Positions 9,278 through 20,650 of a DNA stretch of 20,931 nt are shown here, piece after piece (within the stretch, counting starts at the first letter, position 1; each line of letters opens with the position of its first letter). The notes beneath the pieces are model-generated. The model was not told the DNA's origin, did not search any database, and worked only from the letters and a program-made list of their open reading frames with translations. This DNA is from Saccoglossus kowalevskii (taxonomy: Eukaryota; Hemichordata; Enteropneusta; Harrimaniidae). The stretch lies in NCBI RefSeq assembly GCF_000003605.2, contig NW_003120920.1:730298-751228 (forward strand), given 5' to 3'. The position numbers and the translations under genes are program-made.

Positions 9278-12200
9278 TGATAAATATGTGGGCATGTATT
9301 GTTTCTACAGTTTAGAAATTCCGAGACAATTACCCATCTAAGTGGAACTTAAGAAGACATTGAGTATTTTATTCCCTATATAGTGGTGATTGTGTACTCA
9401 AATTTTCAATCTGAAAACTGGTTTGAATAAAATTTTACATAATTTATAAATTGTGATTTTTTTTTTCATATTTTTGGGCGACACTTTGTCTCTTGACAGC
9501 AAAAAACATGGGAAATGTCTCATGTCAGAGAACTTGCTGCATTTTACATACATTTTCCTTTTTTTTTTCTATAAATTTAGAAATATAAGAATTTCTATCC
9601 AGTGATAATTTCTATTATCTAGCGAGGAGTAAATCGTATGAACTATTAGACCAACCATATCAGAATATAATCTAAACTCATATTAATCAGACATAGTGAG
9701 ATCAGTAAATGTTTCATGCCTACAACAAATTCTTTAGATACTTAAATAGTTGGTACAAAGGGCATTGTATGGTCCACCCTTTGGGAAAAAGTCCTGAATA
9801 TTGACCTTGACCAAGACATTTGTCTTGAGACCACTTAACTGTGAGTGAACATAAATTACTGGTACATTAAGTTTTTCTAATCAAAGGAGAGGAAAACTGT
9901 CTTGGAGTAGCAATCGTAAGTGGCCTACATTTGCACAAAGTATGGAAACCAGGAACCCAATATGATTAGGAGTGGGGCAAGTGGTTGTTCTTTTTTAACA
10001 AAAATTCTTCTTTTCTTGTTCGAGTGTGTTTATATGCAGTACAATAGCCGAGTCCTGTCTTGCCTTTGTTTGAATGCCCACTGTAGTGTCGGTAATTTCT
10101 ATTGTCCGCATAAAACCTGCCGTTCCCATATTTAAGTTTGCAAACTTGATATATCCTAGCGGAGTTGCTTTCTTAATTTCATTTCATTGATTTGATAAAA
10201 CACATAAAAAAATGTAATTAATTTAATGGTATATTTTGAAAGAATTATAAATTGTTCCAAATTTTACTGTAAATGAAACCTTATTGTACTATTAATACAA
10301 TTGTAATGCCCTATTCAAGGTACAGTAGTCTACTTTGCAAAATTTACCAGTATATGTGGGATGTTTTGAATTCATACAGTCTGCTAAAACTTGTACAGTC
10401 ATTACAGTAACAAAATATATTATAACATGGTAAATTCCCATGAAAAATCCAAAAATGATTTAACTATCACTGACAGATGGCAGGCTACTTTCTTTATTGT
10501 ATCTTGTTTCTGTTAGGCCTTCTTTTAGAGAAACATTTGAATTTTAAGGTGACCTTACTTTTGATTTATCAGGGTCCCTTCGGATGTGTGTTAAACAGTT
10601 CAGTGAATATCACCTTGAAGATCAGTCAGTCATATTTAATGTGCAACTGAACTGTTTGGTCTAATCTCTTTCTTCAACATAACTGTACTAATTGGGCCTT
10701 GTACTTGCATTAATTACTTAAAGTCATATTGGTTATTTAGCTTATCTCTATGTACTTGACCACTTTGTTAGTCCTGGTGGGTTGGTTGAATCACACTTGT
10801 TACAATGTTTGTTAGTTTGGATTACTTTATCTGGAAGTCTTGAAGACACAATACTCATAGATGGAAGCAATGTCACTTTAAAATAATATGGTAATCTGAT
10901 CCTAAGACTAACTTTGGGCTCATACAAATGTAGCATTAGTTTATATTATTCACAGAGATTGTTTATGATTCTTGTAGTTCCTACTGCATGTGGTTTATAT
11001 CTGTTGCAGATATTTGCAAACGACAATAATTTTTATAAATAAGGCCTATGTGAGCTACATGTACACATTCATTGACTTTATAGACTATATGGTAATTTAC
11101 AGTGTTCACATCCTTGCTACTAATTTGCATATTATAAGCTTACCCCTTACCTAAAAGATAATCCTAATAAACATGCTAACAGCTGTAATACTGATCTAGT
11201 CCATGGCATGACAGGATAGTTCATTTCTCACTGCTGCCATTAGTCTATTAACCAATCAGCAGTTGGTAGGAAGCGGTGGATAAGTGGTACACATGATTGC
11301 TACTAAATTTTCACGTTGGCTTCACTCAATAATATATTCATAACTGTGTCTCCTCCCCTGCTTGGTTTTGTCATTCAAGTGATATACTAAAAAGAGTTTA
11401 AAAAGTGGCATTTTCTTTGGCAACAGCTTGGGAGAATAGCCATCTGGATGAAGGAAACCAATAAATTTTCTTTTCTCATCCACATGCAAGAAGTGCATTC
11501 TGAATACTGTATTTAGTGAGACAAATTTTTGCAAAATTCACGAAACTGTTTTTCATGAATGCGCTAAAATCTCCAAATTCTGAAAATGCATGCAATAGCG
11601 AAAATCAAGCAATGTAGTAAAGTCTCTCATATGTTTGAGTAGCTATGAGGAGAAATCCATGCATTGATTTTTTTTCTTTCTGTATATTAATCTAATAGAC
11701 CTTAAGTATGTCCTTATAATTTTATTTTTTCATGGAAATTTGAGATGAAATTCCTGTTGACACTGTGGACATGTGTGGAAGACATTATTATCACATACTT
11801 TGCTAAATGATGGGTATACTTAGCAGTTAATCTTGGAGTATTAATGTTTACTTTACTTTTGAACCCAAAGTCAACTTTTGTCGCCTTTGACAAAAAAAAC
11901 ACATGTTTCCCATATTCGTCTGTCAAAAATTGTGATTAATGCCTGTAATTAGGAATTATGTTCATTTTTGTCCAAATTTAGAAAAAAAATTCTCGAAAAA
12001 TGTTGTTCAAAAGGTTAATTCAAGTCATTACATTCTTCTCCTGGTTGAGTCATTGCATTTTGTTTATTTTTTTTTCCCAAAAGTATATTTTATACTTTAA
12101 AGCAGGAGAGTTGTCACCTGTGCATGCGACAATAACAACACACGCGACAATAACACACGCTAAAAACGCAAAAGTTTATGGGTAGCCGCTTGTTTGTAAA

Positions 12201-13562
12201 CAATGACACCCTATGGCCATCTGACGCATGCGCAGGTGATGACTCCTATTAAAAAAATGTAGCAGTATTTCATGTTCATGTTTTTCTAGTTTTTACATGC
12301 TACATCGTAACTGTCTACTCACAGTCGAAGTGCATCTTATTTATTCGTGTGTCAAGTAGATTTTGCAGAATTAACATAAAAAAAAATTTAAATAGGTAAA
12401 GTACAGTTGTTGTACAGTTGTCTTGTTCAATAATGGTTTTCTGTATACAATGTAAGTAAAGTAAACTGTTGACATAAACATGTACTTCCTAACTGCTGCT
12501 TTAAACCGTTATTTTCAGTGAAATAAAAGCTAATAATAAAAATATTTCCTTGTTTTTATACTTTTTTCATTATGTATCTTTTAAACCTATTGTTAATGAG
12601 GAATAGGCTTATAGGACAATTGAGAAAGGTGGTCAACAGATGTTTTTTTTTATGAATTCATGTATTATTTTTAGTATACATGTATATATAAGGAGAAAGC
12701 TTTTGTTGCATGGCCGTATATGTGAGGCTTTCATGTTTAAAATGCATAAAAACCCCATTAATTAATTTTACTATTGGTGTTGCCTTGAAGGACACAACAT
12801 TGTGCTATATTGGTTTATGCTCTTTATAGTAATTATTTTAATAGGGGTACTTGATTTATGGTGGTGACCCATGCTTTAACCCTGTGTCTACCAGTATGTA
12901 TGAGGACAGACTAAATTGGCCATCATTTTGTTTTATGATGTGTAGTCTTATTGCAGACACAGAGTCTGCAGCAAAGGCAGATGGTGGAACTAGTCATGTG
13001 TGGTAGGTAGACTGGCAATCGGTTTAAATTAAAAAAAAAAATTAAATATCAGAATTAAAATAACTCATGGTAATTATGCATGTTATTTATTATTTACCCA
13101 CTTCCTTCTTTGCAAATGCAGTTTCCTGTGTTAGTGCTGTCTAAATTTAATAACAATTATATTAGGTCGTTTTCAAAGCAAATTACTGAAAAAAAAAGTG
13201 GCCACTTTTATTTTGAAAAAATCATGTTCAATTCAATTATGCCATGGGGCTAAAAGCTAATGACAATACCTTGCCAGGAATATATCAGCATTGACCTTAT
13301 TTGTATTGGCAAATTCCATCAATGAATTTTTAGTTTGTATTTCTACTCCCACTCGGAATGACGCACATACACATATGGTGGCATTCAGAATAAAACATTG
13401 CAGGATAAAATGTTTCTCTCCAGTGGCCAAAGAATGTGATACAAGTTACATGTAACCAAGTATACCAGTAAAAAAAATACTTGAGTTATACTATCACTGC
13501 TTTGTTTATTTTCTTTATATTCTTTTGGGAGAAATTGTTTGTGCAGCTCTAAGACACCTTCA
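9278..13562. other. AT-rich stretch without a supported gene
   Basis: Only short frames occur (for example 9920-10135 plus and 11322-11534 minus), with no family motifs. Sequence near 9560-9640 (TTCTATAAA, AGAAATATA, then AGCGAGGAG) loosely echoes parts of 8170-8215 and 8530-8575, perhaps an old dispersed repeat. Near 12118-12165 there is a short CGACAATAACACACG-type direct repeat. Nothing else can be supported. Confidence 0.4.
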
Positions 13563-13570
13563 GATCCAAC

Positions 13571-13751
13571 CACTGTTCCCTTTAACTTTTTTGAATTCTG
13601 AGAATACTGTGAAAATTTGCCCATTTTCCCCTTGAAATGTTTTTTCTGCATACAAAATGCATGGAAAGTTTCTCAAAAGACAAAATTTCACTGAGAAACT
13701 ACAATTGAATCTGAGAAAATTGAGCGAAAATAAGGCTTAGAGGGAACACTG
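13571..13751. mobile_element. hAT-type MITE with perfect 8-bp target duplication
   Basis: The 181-bp element starts CACTGTTCCCTTTAA and its other end reads, on the opposite strand, CAGTGTTCCCTCTAAG. It is flanked on both sides by the identical 8-mer GATCCAAC (13563-13570 and 13752-13759). An 8-bp target duplication with CAGTGTTCCC-like ends is diagnostic of the hAT superfamily. It has no transposase and so is non-autonomous. The minus-strand frame 13385-13651 crosses its boundary, which argues that this frame is not a gene. Confidence 0.85.
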
Positions 13752-13759
13752 GATCCAAC

Positions 13760-14462
13760 CCATGCTTGTGTATCATTGTTCACATTTCAAGCAACATTAT
13801 CCTTGTCCTTGTCCTTGTTGCACCATGAGGTTTTGGTCCCTATTGATTTGGATTGATAATTATGCATATACCCAATGGTCATATTCATTTCTATTTCTAA
13901 ACTTTATCTGTACACAATAACACAAGTTTCTAAACAGTTAACAAAGTAATATTTTATTAATGTAGTAGTTATTAAACCTGGTGGGTTACTAGTATATCAT
14001 TTACTTTATTAACTCACCAAGGTCTGAACAGTACTACAGTTTGCTGATTTGCACATAATTGATTATAGAGATAAGCTAAAATCAAGGTTCCCGATCGCTA
14101 TGGCAATGACCAGCAGATTGCAGTCTTTATTCTGTTTACCTTGGGCAGATAATAGTAATGTTGCAACCTGACAAAAGTGCTGCTTCCCTGTTAAGGACAA
14201 TTCAAAGTGTACTACAAATTGAAAATTAAATGTTCCTGTTTGTAGGTATCTCTCAATCAAAACAAAACAAACTTTTTTGCTTTTTTTTTTTAAATTCGGA
14301 TTTCTTTGTTTGTACAACATGCACATAATAACCCATGTTGATATGGTTTGCAATTCAATGTTCTTGAAAGTAGTCGGGGAATTAGTTTTCAACTTTGCTT
14401 ACCTACATTTGTATGTACGGAATGTCCATGTGTATAACCTCCAGCAAAGTAATAAATGGCTA
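13760..14462. other. Non-coding stretch between two MITEs
   Basis: AT-rich sequence with overlapping short frames on both strands (14063-14392 minus, 14277-14468 plus) that are low in complexity and carry no motif. I see no gene. Confidence 0.4.
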
Positions 14463-14645
14463 CTGTAAAATAATTTATTTTCGCTTGGAATTAATTTTCG
14501 CTAAAGGAATGATTCAGTGAAAATAAAATCCAGTGAATATACCTTTTTTCCTATATTTTACATTAAACTTGACAAAAATCCGTGAAAATAAATGCCATAC
14601 AAAACACCCAAAAAGTCATTTCAGCGAAAATAAAGTATTCAACAG
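14463..14645. mobile_element. Short TIR element (MITE), CTGTA family copy 3
   Basis: Its ends are CTGTAAAATAATTTATTTTC and, on the other strand, CTGTTGAATACTTTATTTTC. Both are flanked outward by TA, consistent with a TA target duplication. The TTTATTTTCGCT subterminal block is inverted at the two ends, and the interior AATCCAGTGAATAT phrase links it to the copies at 728 and 9072. 183 bp, no ORF. Confidence 0.7.
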
Positions 14646-15310
14646 TATTATGCAAATATGGTAAAACACATAACTCTGTACATTAAATTCACACCTAATT
14701 CATCTTGTCAGTGTTCACACTTCTGATAACAGTTTGGCACAAACAATTAATTAAATTGAAGGCTATCTGAACACATGCTCAAAAGTTGACAGTTAATCTA
14801 CTTGTATTGCATATTTGATAGTTTATTGGACACACATGCTGTAAACCTTTTAATTTTTGCTGTTGGAAATATTCGCAATTTCTGTATTTAATGGTATTCG
14901 TGAAGACAAAATTTTAAGAAAGTCTTTGTGTTGTAGCCCCAGAGGAAGTTTCAGTGTTAGAAAATTTTGTGATTTTCAATGCATGAAGTTGTTTATAGTA
15001 GTTTAGTATTGATGGTTAAAAACTATTGATACCAAATCATTAAGTTTAAAAAATATATATATATTTCTCTGAATATATTTAATATTGCTTTAATGGATAG
15101 CCAGTCCATCGCGTAATATTAATTAAATAAGATGGACAGTTTTGGAGTGATTCTAGAAGCTACTGGATTCAGCTATTGCTTCGCTAGTCGCAAATGGCAC
15201 ATTTTATTTAGATTCAAAACATAGATTTTCTATGAAAATATCATCCTCTCTAAAGCATGTCATCACCCATCACAAATTTGAATTAAGAATAGGAAACATA
15301 ATGCTTGATA
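14646..15310. other. Non-coding stretch
   Basis: AT-rich sequence with a short (AT)n run near 15052-15064. No ORF, splice pattern or RNA fold that I can support. Confidence 0.4.
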
Positions 15311-15648
15311 GTGTGTAACCAGGAATCGAAATACCCTGGTGCACACTGCACTATGCACATAGATTATTAGCTAGTGTAAATAAACTCAAAATATAATGTG
15401 CACGCTGTGCATGTAGAAATAAAATTTTCTCATTATATTCACTAAGCCTAAATTTAAGTTCAACCAACATTGTGAAACAACTAAAAAAAAACAATTCTTT
15501 CGTGATCGCATCAATCGAGAACCCGTAAATTTTATTTAAACTTTAAAAGTAGTGCATTTCACAACATGTTAGTGCAGGTAAATTTCAAATTCAACAAGCA
15601 CACTACGCATGCAGGGAAAAAATTCTATTTCAATCCCTGGTAACACAC
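15311..15648. mobile_element. 338-bp non-autonomous TIR element
   Basis: The left end reads GTGTGTAACCAGGAATCGAA and the right end, on the opposite strand, GTGTGTTACCAGGGATTGAA; the match continues ATA. This is a 23-bp inverted repeat with three mismatches. If the element proper begins at CAGG(A/G)AT, a 5-bp GTAAC direct repeat flanks it; if it begins at GTGTGT, no target duplication is seen. There is no ORF. The superfamily is unclear; hAT-like ends are one option. Confidence 0.6.
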
Positions 15649-15873
15649 GTCAGTGCCCTACACAAATCTAACAATATTTTTGATTTTTCATTTAATTTAT
15701 GAAGTGGCTCAACAAGTTGATAATTAGTTTAAAAAAAACAACCTAGTATTAGCGACGTACATGTAGTATTGTATATTATCACACCAAATATAAATTATTT
15801 GAAATGTGTAGGTTTTACAAAAAAAAAAAAAAAAACTGTTTTCATGATGGTAAATTTTCTCACTTAAAACACC

Positions 15874-16010
15874 AATACACACAGAATTAATTAGGTGCCG
15901 TACGCGAACGCCGGTTCGAGTCACGCACGCAGTACGTATTTACTATAATTAGACATAGTCTTTACCTTGCCGTTTATTCGGTGTTATTTGCTTACTAATA
16001 CACACAGAAT
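15874..16010 (+). repeat. 14-bp direct repeats flanking a tRNA B-box-like segment
   Basis: AATACACACAGAAT occurs at 15874-15887 and 15997-16010. The 109 bp between holds GGTTCGAGTC, which fits the RNA polymerase III B-box consensus. This could be the target duplication of a truncated tRNA-derived SINE. No A-box at the expected distance and no cloverleaf is visible, so it is not called a tRNA. Confidence 0.4.
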
Positions 16011-16596
16011 GACTGGCTGATTATTATCTTCCCTGCATTTACACAAGCCTTTCCGACCTGGAAATTGGAAAGTCAAACTTTTTTTTCTGCAGCTTCAAAT
16101 AAACCTATTGCTGAGATGACAGTGTATAAAAAAACAAACGTTCTTCACCATTTTCAGACTCTGTCTTTGATTAACAGTGACTTCTGTTGGTTTGGCCCAA
16201 CACTCACATGAAACTATGAACAAGTAACATTTTTTGCATTTGGATAGTTACAACAGACTCTTTGTTTTCACATCCTGTCTATTTTCTGTTGCTATTTCTG
16301 TTTTTGGTAATTGTAAAAATTGTCAGCTATTTCTGTCGAACAGAAACTTTGCCTGGGTAGCTTTTAGACCACATACTTGTATGTAGAGTATTATGGTGGA
16401 AAACAATACCCTGGCTAAGGTTGATGGTATGCAGAGTCTTGTTACAATCATGTAAAGGTCGTAATAGTTTATTGTAACATCAGAGGATGGCATCATGCTG
16501 ATATCTGACAGGACATGTGGTCTACATCTCGGACAAAGTTACAGTTTAAAATCTAGGCTTTACTTATACGATTACCCTTGTATGATGCAGTGAAAT

Positions 16597-17380
16597 CCGG
16601 CTATATAACTGAACACCAGAGAGACTGATATAGTGAAGCCTGTCTAAACTGAACACCAGAGAGACTGATATAGTGAAGCCTGTCTAAACTGAACACCAAC
16701 AAGACTGATATATAAGTAAAGCCTGTCTAAACTGAACACCAGAGACTGATATAGTAAAACCTGACTAAACTGAACACCAAAGAAACTGATATATAGTGAA
16801 GCCTGTCTAAACTGAACAACAAAGAGACTGATATAGTGAAGCATATCTAAACTGAACACCAAAGAGACTGATATAGTGAAGCCTGTCTAAACTGAACACC
16901 AGAGACTGATTTAGTTAAACCTGTCTAAACTGAACACCAATACGACTGATATAGTGAAGCCTGTCCAAACTGAACGCCACAGACTGATATAGCAAAACCT
17001 GTCTAAACTGTACACCAAAGGGACTGACTGATATAGTGAAGCCTGTCTAAACTGAACAGCAAAGGACTTGATGTAGTGAAACCTGTCTAAACTGAACACC
17101 AACAGACCTGACTGATATAGTGAAGCCTGTCCAAACTGAACACCACAGACTGATATAGCAAAACCTGTCTAAACTGTACACCAAAGGGACTGACTGATAT
17201 AGTGAAGCCTGTCTAAACTGAACAGCAAAGGACTTGATGTAGTGAAACCTGTCTAAACTGAACACCAACGGACCTGACTGATATAGTGAAGCCTGTCTAA
17301 ACTGAACACCAAAGGACTTGATGTAGTGAAACCATGTCAAAACTAAATACCAAGGACCTGATACAGGTAAACCTCTCTAA
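16597..17380. repeat. Minisatellite, about 19-20 units of roughly 40 bp
   Basis: Tandem units follow the form GTCTAAACTGAACACCA(A/G)AG then AGACTGATATAGTGAAGCCT, varying in length by a few bases. A higher-order period of 166 bp (four units) is visible: the block from 16965 recurs from 17131 with the same unit variants (TGTACACC, GAACAGC, GGACTTGATGTAG). The long minus-strand frames across it (16644-17340) are translations of the repeat, not genes. Confidence 0.95.
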
Positions 17381-18352
17381 AAAGATAGTATACTTACTAA
17401 ATTTGAACATTTTAAATGAAATACACTGCTCTACGTTTGAATACCAAGCTGGTCATTAGTGAAGACTTCTCAATCAGACCATTACCCAAGTGATTCAACA
17501 TGTTGAGTTGTCTGAGATTATTTAATGGTAATGTGACAATTTCTGACCCATCAGTCACAGTCCAGTGTGCCTGGCTCCAAACAGCCGCGACGCTTCGCAC
17601 CAGTTTGACCTAATGTCTTTTTTGTTTTGTTACGTGGTGTTTTAGATATCGTTCACAGACATAGTTACTGTGTGTGTCGTTTCAGTTATTGTCCTGAACT
17701 CAACCACAACAACTTGTCGAATTACTCAGTTACAAGGGCTGCTGTGTTTTCGATTTCTGTCATTCTGTTTAAACTTTGGGAGTTGATCCTTTGTGACAAC
17801 AGTTTGACGTATGCAATGAGTGAAAGCTTAGACTGTTATTGGTTGTATGGCTTGTGGTGTCTTTAACCTGCTTGTCATATGACACGTCCCTCAATGCAGT
17901 CTGTCAGTTACCGCTACCCACTTGTGTCCATAAACAGGCCTGAATAAAGCAACAACATCAACATATTGTCAATCCCGATATGTTGTGGTGTGTAAATTGA
18001 TATAATAACACTTGTTATTAAATTATGTACTTTATTAATCAACTATGCTCTGTCTTCTTTAAGTCTAAGCCAATCAAAAATAAGCAGCTGGATCATTTCT
18101 ATGATTTTGACAAGGGTGATTAAAACGGATTGTATGTTACACTTTTTAGTTATTTGTATTGTTGTTAATATCACATTAACCACGCCTTTACAATATTTTG
18201 AAATACAATGTAGCCCCTACAACAATAAATGGTTTCTAAATGTAGTCATTTGTTCATTCATACCAATCTGTCATGCTGTAATGTTTCCAATATTATGTGA
18301 AGGATTCTGTGGATTGAGGAGTAATGCATGTTTAAAGTTACTAATTTGAGTT
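17381..18352. other. Stretch between the two minisatellites
   Basis: The frames at 17627-17866 and 18101-18349 (plus) have no motif. AATAAA at 17943-17948 in the context GCCTGAATAAAGCAACAAC resembles a transcript 3' end on the plus strand, so an unseen 3' exon is possible. I cannot identify one. Confidence 0.35.
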
Positions 18353-18987
18353 TACCCAGCTGCTACCAACAGCTTCTACCAAGGAGTCTACCCACAAACC
18401 CAGTTTTTACCATGGGGTCTACCCACTAACACAGCTTCTGCAATGGAGTCTACCCACTAACCCAGCTTCTACCATAGAGTCTACCCACAAACCCAGTTTC
18501 TACCAAGGGGTCTACCCACTAACACAGCTTCTACCATAGGGACTACCCACTAACCCAACCTCTACTAAGGGGTCTACCCACTAACCCAGCCTCTAACAAG
18601 GGGTCTAACCACACACACATCTTCTACCAAGGGGTCTACACGCTAACACTGCTTCTACTAAGGGTTCTACCAACAAACCCAGTTTCTACCAAGGGGTCTA
18701 CCCACTAAAACAGCTTCTACCATGGAGTCTACCCACTAACCCAGCATCTACCATAGAGTCTACCCACAAACCCAGTTTCTACCATGGGGTCTACCCACTA
18801 ACACAGCTTCTGCAATGGAGTCTACCCACTAACCCAGCTTCTACCATAGAGTCTACCCACAAACCCAGTTTCTACCAAGAGGTCTACCCACTAACACAGT
18901 TTCTACCATAGGGACTACCCACTAACCCAACCTCTACTAAGGGGTCTACCCACTATCCCAGCTTCTAACAAGGGGTCTACCCACTAA
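18353..18987. repeat. Minisatellite, about 20 units of 31 bp, with a 372-bp higher-order period
   Basis: Units follow CCCAGCTTCTACCAAGGGGT plus CTACCCACTAA. The ordered series of unit variants starting CAGTTTTTACCATGG at 18401 recurs from 18773, an offset of 372 bp or exactly twelve 31-bp units. Since 31 is not a multiple of three, it does not encode a repeat protein. The array stops exactly at the left inverted repeat of the element at 18988. Confidence 0.95.
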
Positions 18988-19137
18988 GGCCTAAAATAAA
19001 AAAAAAAGTGGTGTGTTTCCGGTAACCCGACCCTACCTAAAAATACGTCCTGATCCTAATTTTTTTTTCAACATATATAAGATTTTAATTTATTACACAG
19101 TTTAAATTAAAAAAAACAAAAAAACTTGCTATTTGAT

Positions 19138-19266
19138 GATGACGTTTCGTCTCGTCCCGACTTCCGATGGTGTTTGGAAATGTGTGGTCGATGATACGTC
19201 TTGTAGCCAATCAGCGATCGCATACCACATCACGTGCCACCATTTTACCTATTTTTAGATTCCAAA
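19138..19266 (+). promoter_or_regulatory. CpG-rich promoter with CRE-like, ETS, CCAAT and E-box motifs
   Basis: In the 130 bp before the ATG at 19267 there are TGACGTTT (about 19139), ACTTCCG (19160-19166), a near-perfect NF-Y motif AGCCAATCAG (19205-19214) and CACGTG (19231-19236). The surrounding 19140-19690 is much richer in CpG than the rest of the window. Together these resemble a housekeeping-type animal promoter reading the plus strand. Confidence 0.5.
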
Positions 19267-19420
19267 ATGGCCGCCTCCAGTGCAAGTGCGGCCGTCGTTT
19301 GTGCGATAAAAAATGTATGTTCAAAGCACAATGTTCGGACATCGAGGTCGTTTATTTCTCTAACAACTGAAACTTTTGAGGATTTAGAAGATTTGTACGC
19401 ATGTACGGGACAATCGTTCT
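19267..19420 (+). CDS. Putative first coding exon downstream of the CpG-rich promoter
   Basis: ATG in CAAAATGGCCGCC, a strong start context, opens 51 codons plus one base before a GTGAGT donor at 19421. The peptide begins with an Ala/Ser-rich stretch, followed by Cys-containing segments and an acidic EDLEDLY motif; the family is not recognised. The phase (one base carried over) fits the exon starting at 20651, giving a Cys codon at the junction. If the donor is not used, the frame stops at TGA 19456-19458. A 146-codon open frame runs on the opposite strand across the same DNA, so the strand of any coding here is not settled. The exon lies inside the putative TIR element. Confidence 0.4.
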
Positions 19421-20194
19421 GTGAGTTTGCGTTAGCAGAGAACGAACATGGGCCGTGAACAAAAATCGGAAACGCGGACTCGATGTTCAAATCGCCCGTG
19501 CCGAGCGTTGTCAATTCATTTGGGACTAAATTCATAAAGCTCACTTGTGTCCCTGAGCCGGACAGCACGATGTGTTCGGGACTTGATAAATGCACAGAAC
19601 CCGCATCGCCATAGACGAACAATCCATTCCAAGTACTGATGTCTGCTTCGACTAAGAAAAAGTCTCTACCATTGATCAAAACCACAAAGTACGTGTATAA
19701 ACTATGGCGCTCTTATAAATAACGTTCGGTATTTATTTTTTACCTGTATTCAGGAAATATAAATGAGTTACTTTTAATTTGTAACTGAATTTGACAATCC
19801 ATTAAATTTTAATATAAAGTGCTTACAAATTATTCTGTCCAATTATAAGATTAATTAGGCTTCGTTATTCCGGGAATTTGACGTATTTATGTGTACCTAT
19901 ATATATTTGCAAACTTTATTATAATGTAAAAACGGTGTGTTTTATAGCAATAAATGTTATAAATAGTCTTTTTTTTAATTGATTTTATACAACTGTAAAA
20001 AATTAGAATAGCATAATTATATATTTTGTATATCCTAAAAACAACACACTTGCAAGTTGTAGGTCAATTTAATATTTGTTTACAGTTCGGACGTGAAGAA
20101 TGCAGCAGGTATACATTTTGTATCAAGGAAAGATGACCTGCATGCACCAGTGAAGGGTATCTCCCATGCTGCACGAGACTCTATAAATAAATGA
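19267..20194 (+). pseudogene. Alternative two-exon reading inside the element, broken by TGA and TAG
   Basis: The plus frame from 19267 stays open to a GTACGT donor at 19689 apart from two in-frame stops, TGA 19456-19458 and TAG 19612-19614. It then joins in phase to an acceptor (tttgtttacag, exon from 20086) with 36 further codons, a TGA at 20192-20194 and AATAAA at 20215-20220. This could be a decayed element gene. It may instead be a by-product of a CpG-rich region with few stops. The product is not recognised. Confidence 0.25.
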
Positions 20195-20214
20195 ACATTG
20201 AACATGGAAACTTG

Positions 20215-20220
20215 AATAAA
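20215..20220 (+). terminator. Possible poly(A) signal
   Basis: AATAAA about 20 bases after the stop at 20192-20194 of the putative exon beginning at 20086. It supports a plus-strand transcript end inside the element, but AT-rich sequence makes chance occurrence likely. Confidence 0.25.
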
Positions 20221-20650
20221 ACTTGAATATCTTTGAAACTTGTCTTTTTTCACATTCTATTTAGTTGGCCTCAGTTGAACTAGATATCAACAATTGTCCT
20301 CAATGGCTGTTTTTGAATTCTGAGATCAACAAGATCCATTGAGTATGATACTTGATATCTTGGTGGTGTCATTAATTTGAAACTACAAATGTAACTAATA
20401 TCAGTTGCCCATGTGAGCAATTTTGAACAATAGAAAGTTTTATCATCTCAAAATATAAATTCAATTAATATTTGGGCATTGAATAAAGACCCAGATATAT
20501 TCATGCTAATTATATTTTTTCAGCAAATTGTATTTCAACTTGTCGAAATTGTTTGAATGCAAAAAAAAAAGAAGATTAATAAAAAAAAAGAAATCTGACC
20601 TACCCTACCTATTTTTTTCTAGCTCGTTACCTGAAACACACCTTTTTTAG

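Noticed and set aside
13385..13651. 88-codon minus-strand frame
   Set aside because: It runs across the left boundary and target duplication of the hAT-type MITE, so it is not an old conserved gene.
15895..15960. tRNA gene
   Set aside because: Only a T-loop/B-box-like GGTTCGAGTC is present; there is no acceptor stem, D-arm or anticodon arm at the right spacing.
16644..17340. Three minus-strand frames with repeated FSLDRF/QFRQASLYQS words
   Set aside because: They are translations of the minisatellite; unit length varies and the frames break, so no repeat protein is supported.
18353..18987. CRISPR-like array of regular repeats
   Set aside because: The units are contiguous 31-bp tandem copies without unique spacers, in a eukaryotic intron-bearing context.
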